Below, in pieces: positions 61,909 through 64,000 of a DNA stretch of 64,000 nucleotides (the first letter of the stretch is position 1; every line of letters begins with the position of its first letter). Source of the stretch: Flavobacterium crocinum (GTDB taxonomy: Bacteria > Bacteroidota > Bacteroidia > Flavobacteriales > Flavobacteriaceae); the NCBI RefSeq assembly GCF_003122385.1, contig NZ_CP029255.1, positions 5,766,001-5,830,000 of the forward strand. Reading direction: 5' to 3'. The notes below the pieces were generated by a model. It was given only the letters and a program-made list of their open reading frames with translations. It was not told where the DNA came from and ran no database searches. Both the position numbers and the translations under genes were made by a program.

Positions 61909-62208
61909 AATCTTGATTGTTTAATTAATACATGTCAAATTTACCTAAAACTAAATAGCATAAATTACATTATTATCACTTTTTACAGATTAAAAACATC
62001 TTAAAACTATAAAAACAACTAAAAAATATTAATTATGTAAAATTAATTCAAAATAACACAACATCATTTCGTAAAAAAAATATATTTTAAAATTATAACG
62101 ATTCTATTTAGAAGAAAAGAGATTTTTGTAACAAAAACCAATTCTGAACTACTTATGTTTTTTATTGAAAAGTGTTTTGTACTTTTAAATCCAAAATTGT
62201 AAACCAAA
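61909..62208. other. Intergenic region, AT-rich, no gene seen
   Basis: This 300-base gap separates the divergent lipoprotein and LolD-type genes and should hold both promoters. A TACTTTTA at 62180-62187, close to the -7 consensus, precedes the plus-strand gene by 21 bases. A reading frame on the minus strand (to 62264) overlaps the LolD-type start and has a composition without protein character. I see no hairpin of note. Confidence 0.5.
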
Positions 62209-62901
62209 ATGGCTGAACCATTAATTAAAATAACTGATATCAGACGAAATTTCGTTTTAGGCAATGAAATTGTGTATGTTTTAAAAGGAATTGATTTAGA
62301 AATAAAAAAAGGGGAATACGTGGCCTTAATGGGGCCTTCGGGATCTGGAAAATCTACTTTAATGAATTTGCTAGGCTGTTTAGATACTCCAACTTCGGGA
62401 CGTTATGTTTTAAATGGAAAAGATGTCAGCCAAATGAGAGACGATGAATTGGCCGAAATCAGGAACAAAGAAATTGGTTTCGTATTTCAGACTTTTAATT
62501 TATTACCAAGAACTACTGCATTAGATAATGTTGCACTTCCAATGATTTATGCAGGTTACGGAAAATCGGATCGAATTGCACGTGCAACTGAAGTTCTAAA
62601 ACAAGTAAATCTTGCGGACAGAATGGATCACCAGCCCAATCAGCTGTCAGGAGGTCAGCGCCAGCGTGTTGCTGTCGCGAGAGCATTAGTAAACAAACCT
62701 TCTATTATTTTAGCCGATGAGCCAACAGGAAACTTAGACAGTAAAACTTCTGTCGAAATCATGAAGCTTTTTGGAGATATTCATGCACAAGGAAATACTG
62801 TAATTCTGGTAACTCACGAAGAAGATATTGCGGCGTATGCACATAGAGTTATTCGTTTGCGAGACGGTTTAATTGAAAGCGACACGAGAAAATCTGTTTA
62901 A
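62209..62901 (+). CDS. ABC transporter ATPase, LolD/MacB type
   Basis: This 230-residue ATPase has Walker [14 protein letters not shown] loop [14 protein letters not shown], signature [15 protein letters not shown], Walker [13 protein letters not shown] and the H-loop VTHEEDIAA. The segment [20 protein letters not shown] marks the MacB/LolD branch that drives lipoprotein release or macrolide/peptide efflux with FtsX-type permeases. No permease gene is adjacent, so its partner lies elsewhere; this is common in Flavobacteria. It stands alone, followed by a non-coding gap of 150 bases. Confidence 0.92.
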   Translation: MAEPLIKITDIRRNFVLGNEIVYVLKGIDLEIKKGEYVALMGPSGSGKSTLMNLLGCLDTPTSGRYVLNGKDVSQMRDDELAEIRNKEIGFVFQTFNLLPRTTALDNVALPMIYAGYGKSDRIARATEVLKQVNLADRMDHQPNQLSGGQRQRVAVARALVNKPSIILADEPTGNLDSKTSVEIMKLFGDIHAQGNTVILVTHEEDIAAYAHRVIRLRDGLIESDTRKSV

Positions 62902-63012
62902 ACGTTTATTTGGTTAATCGTTTAATCGGAAAAAGAAAAACTTATAATCTCATTTCAATCCAGACAATTTCTAGGGATAGAATCTAGAAAAATAAGCTCA
63001 AAGAAGAGAAAA

Positions 63013-63048
63013 CTTAGCATCTCAGAATCTCAGAACCTTAGCATCTTT
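63013..63048 (+). repeat. Short direct repeats in the leader of the adenosyltransferase gene
   Basis: The unit cttagcatct occurs at 63013-63022 and 63037-63046, and tctcagaa occurs twice in tandem at 63020-63035. The block ends 3 bases before the ATG at 63052, so it forms the ribosome-binding region of that gene. It looks like simple-sequence expansion. Confidence 0.65.
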
Positions 63049-63051
63049 AAA

Positions 63052-63621
63052 ATGAAAGTATATACCAAAACAGGCGATAAAGGTACAACAGCTCTTTTTG
63101 GAGGAACGCGCGTACCAAAAGACCATATCAGAATTGACAGTTACGGAACTGTTGATGAACTGAATTCCTATATCGGACTAATTCGTGATCAGGAAATAGA
63201 CTCGCATTATAAGACTATTTTAATAGAAATTCAGGATCGTCTTTTTACGGTTGGTGCCATTTTGGCAACGCCACAAGAGAAAGAAGTTTTGAAAAATGGT
63301 GAACTTCGTTTAAAAAATCTTGGAATAATCGATTCAGATATCGAATTACTCGAAAACGAAATAGATAAAATGGACGAAAGCCTTCCACCAATGACTCATT
63401 TTGTTTTACCCGGAGGACATCCAACCGTGTCACATTGTCATATAGCACGTTGTATTTGCCGTCGGGCAGAACGTTTGGCAGTGCATTTAAGCCATAATGA
63501 ACACGTTCCTGAAATAGCAATCCAGTACTTAAACCGACTTTCTGACTACCTTTTTGTCTTGGCACGGAAGTTGTCGTCTGACTTAAAAGCGGAGGAAGTG
63601 AAATGGATTCCAAGAAAGTAA
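63052..63621 (+). CDS. Cob(I)alamin adenosyltransferase, PduO type
   Basis: This cytoplasmic enzyme transfers the adenosyl group of ATP to cob(I)alamin to make coenzyme B12. The 189-residue protein has the N-terminal ATP-binding signature YTKTGDKGTTALFGG, the subunit-interface IDSYGTVDELNSYIGL and the C-terminal CHIARCICRRAERLAVHL and LNRLSDYLFVLAR, which hold the conserved Arg, Glu and Asn. Length and motifs match PduO/MMAB proteins. It shows that the cell uses adenosylcobalamin, for example for methylmalonyl-CoA mutase. No cobalamin synthesis gene is near. Confidence 0.94.
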   Translation: MKVYTKTGDKGTTALFGGTRVPKDHIRIDSYGTVDELNSYIGLIRDQEIDSHYKTILIEIQDRLFTVGAILATPQEKEVLKNGELRLKNLGIIDSDIELLENEIDKMDESLPPMTHFVLPGGHPTVSHCHIARCICRRAERLAVHLSHNEHVPEIAIQYLNRLSDYLFVLARKLSSDLKAEEVKWIPRK

Positions 63622-63649
63622 AAAACTTTCTTAAAATTTCAATTTTTTA

Positions 63650-63752
63650 AAATTCCAAATTCCAAGAAAAATTAAAAATTCTTTGAATTTAAATTTGACA
63701 TAAAAGCTTTAAAACAGGAGGATTTAAGCTCCTTTTTTGGAATTTGAAATTT
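63650..63752. repeat. AT-rich inverted repeat
   Basis: The arms 63650-63665 (aaattccaaattccaa) and 63737-63752 (ttggaatttgaaattt) pair at 15 of 16 positions over a 71-base AT-rich loop. It lies between the adenosyltransferase and DUF2795 genes. Degenerate text of the same composition surrounds it. Confidence 0.55.
63716..63738 (+). terminator. Possible weak terminator of the adenosyltransferase gene
   Basis: A 5-bp stem (aggag at 63716-63720 with ctcct at 63729-63733) is followed by a short T-run. The stem is short, so it is only a weak candidate; it lies in the loop of the AT-rich inverted repeat. Confidence 0.35.
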
Positions 63753-63811
63753 AAAAATTGGGATTTAAAAAGAGACGTTCTTAAATTTTATTAAAATAAA
63801 TCAAAATTTAC

Positions 63812-63841
63812 TTGTCTTTTTCAGTAAAAAATTTATTTTTG
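63812..63841 (+). promoter_or_regulatory. Bacteroidota-type promoter of the DUF2795 gene
   Basis: TTG at 63812-63814 and a perfect TAnnTTTG box (tatttttg, 63834-63841) are 19 bases apart, which is the best promoter match in the window. The ATG follows 21 bases later. Confidence 0.7.
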
Positions 63842-63862
63842 CACAAACTAAACAGATAACAG

Positions 63863-64000
63863 ATGTATTGGACATTAGAATTAGCATCTTATTTAAGTGA
63901 TGCGCCATGGCCTGCTAACAAAGACGAACTTATTGACTACGCTATTAGAGCTGGCGCTCCATTAGAAGTAGTAGAAAACCTTCAATCAATCGAAGATGAA
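63863..64000 (+). CDS. DUF2795 family protein, cut by the window end
   Basis: The first 46 codons read MYWTLELASYLSDAPWPANK, then DELIDYAIRAGAPLEVVENL and QSIEDE at the edge. This matches the small DUF2795 proteins of Bacteroidota, acidic helical proteins of about 70-75 residues with no known function. The gene has a strong promoter, so it is probably well expressed. The remainder lies beyond the window. Confidence 0.8.
   Translation, partial: MYWTLELASYLSDAPWPANKDELIDYAIRAGAPLEVVENLQSIEDE

Noticed and set aside
1-64000. Prophage, insertion sequence, toxin-antitoxin or phage-defence island
   Set aside because: No integrase, transposase, phage structural, restriction or known defence gene was found on either strand; the SdpR/SdpI pair is the only toxin-related family.
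1-64000. tRNA or rRNA genes
   Set aside because: No cloverleaf with the GTTCGA-type T-arm and CCA-side pairing, and no rRNA-like conserved block, could be recognised.

Overview
The window looks like a chromosomal segment of a Flavobacterium-type member of the Bacteroidota. The support is low G+C, promoters of the TTG / TAnnTTTG kind with little Shine-Dalgarno signal, a type B (gliding-motility type) type IX secretion sorting domain, the order cinA-rpmB-rpmG-DUF4295-ftsY, a bacillithiol gene (bshC), and many short inverted-repeat elements between genes. No rRNA, tRNA, CRISPR array, transposase or prophage gene was seen.

Layout. 0.1-2.6 kb: two overlapping secreted carbohydrate-esterase genes. 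2.8-5.5 kb: cell-wall genes (NlpC/P60 peptidase, L,D-transpeptidase) and a DUF1573 protein. 5.7-7.7 kb: a translationally coupled histidine kinase and response regulator. 7.7-11.4 kb: two copies of a palindromic element, a GIY-YIG protein, a metallo-beta-lactamase-fold hydrolase and a B12-binding radical SAM protein. 11.5-17.3 kb: a giant repeat-rich adhesin gene broken by one in-frame TAA codon just before its secretion-sorting domain. 17.4-19.7 kb: an operon for an SdpR-like repressor, an SdpI-like membrane protein and an alpha/beta hydrolase, with a visible operator. 19.8-25 kb: MHS-type transporter, bshC, a heparan-acetyltransferase-like membrane protein and ndk. 25-36.5 kb: mainly housekeeping genes (DUF721, ftsY, ribosomal proteins, cinA, FAH-family enzyme with Hpt protein, exonuclease, 2-oxoacid dehydrogenase E2), plus a beta-lactamase-family lipoprotein, a glycosyltransferase and a BamA-like protein.

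38.7-56.8 kb is an extracellular or capsular polysaccharide locus of the Wzx/Wzy type. Read on the minus strand it runs: cytidylyltransferase, SGNH lipoprotein, flippase, acyltransferase, polymerase, five glycosyltransferases and one acetyltransferase, initiating glycosyl-1-phosphate transferase, Wza-like lipoprotein and Wzc-like tyrosine kinase, closed by a terminator. A second, closely similar initiating transferase follows that terminator, and a CpsB/YwqE-type tyrosine phosphatase converges on it from the plus strand. Together these genes could start, assemble, flip, polymerise and export a glycan, with a kinase/phosphatase pair controlling chain export. 57-64 kb: a secreted protein, a Uup-like ABC-F ATPase, an FKBP lipoprotein, a methyltransferase, a lipoprotein, a LolD-type ATPase, a cobalamin adenosyltransferase and the start of a DUF2795 gene.

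No wholly new multi-gene system is evident. The most distinctive observations are the nonsense codon that separates the adhesin from its sorting domain, a structured leader-like element before the lipoprotein gene at 25.8 kb, the operator/promoter overlap of the SdpR-like repressor, the duplicated initiating transferases around wza-wzc, and a radical SAM protein with an unusual cysteine spacing. Functions are assigned by reading protein sequences; no database search was run.
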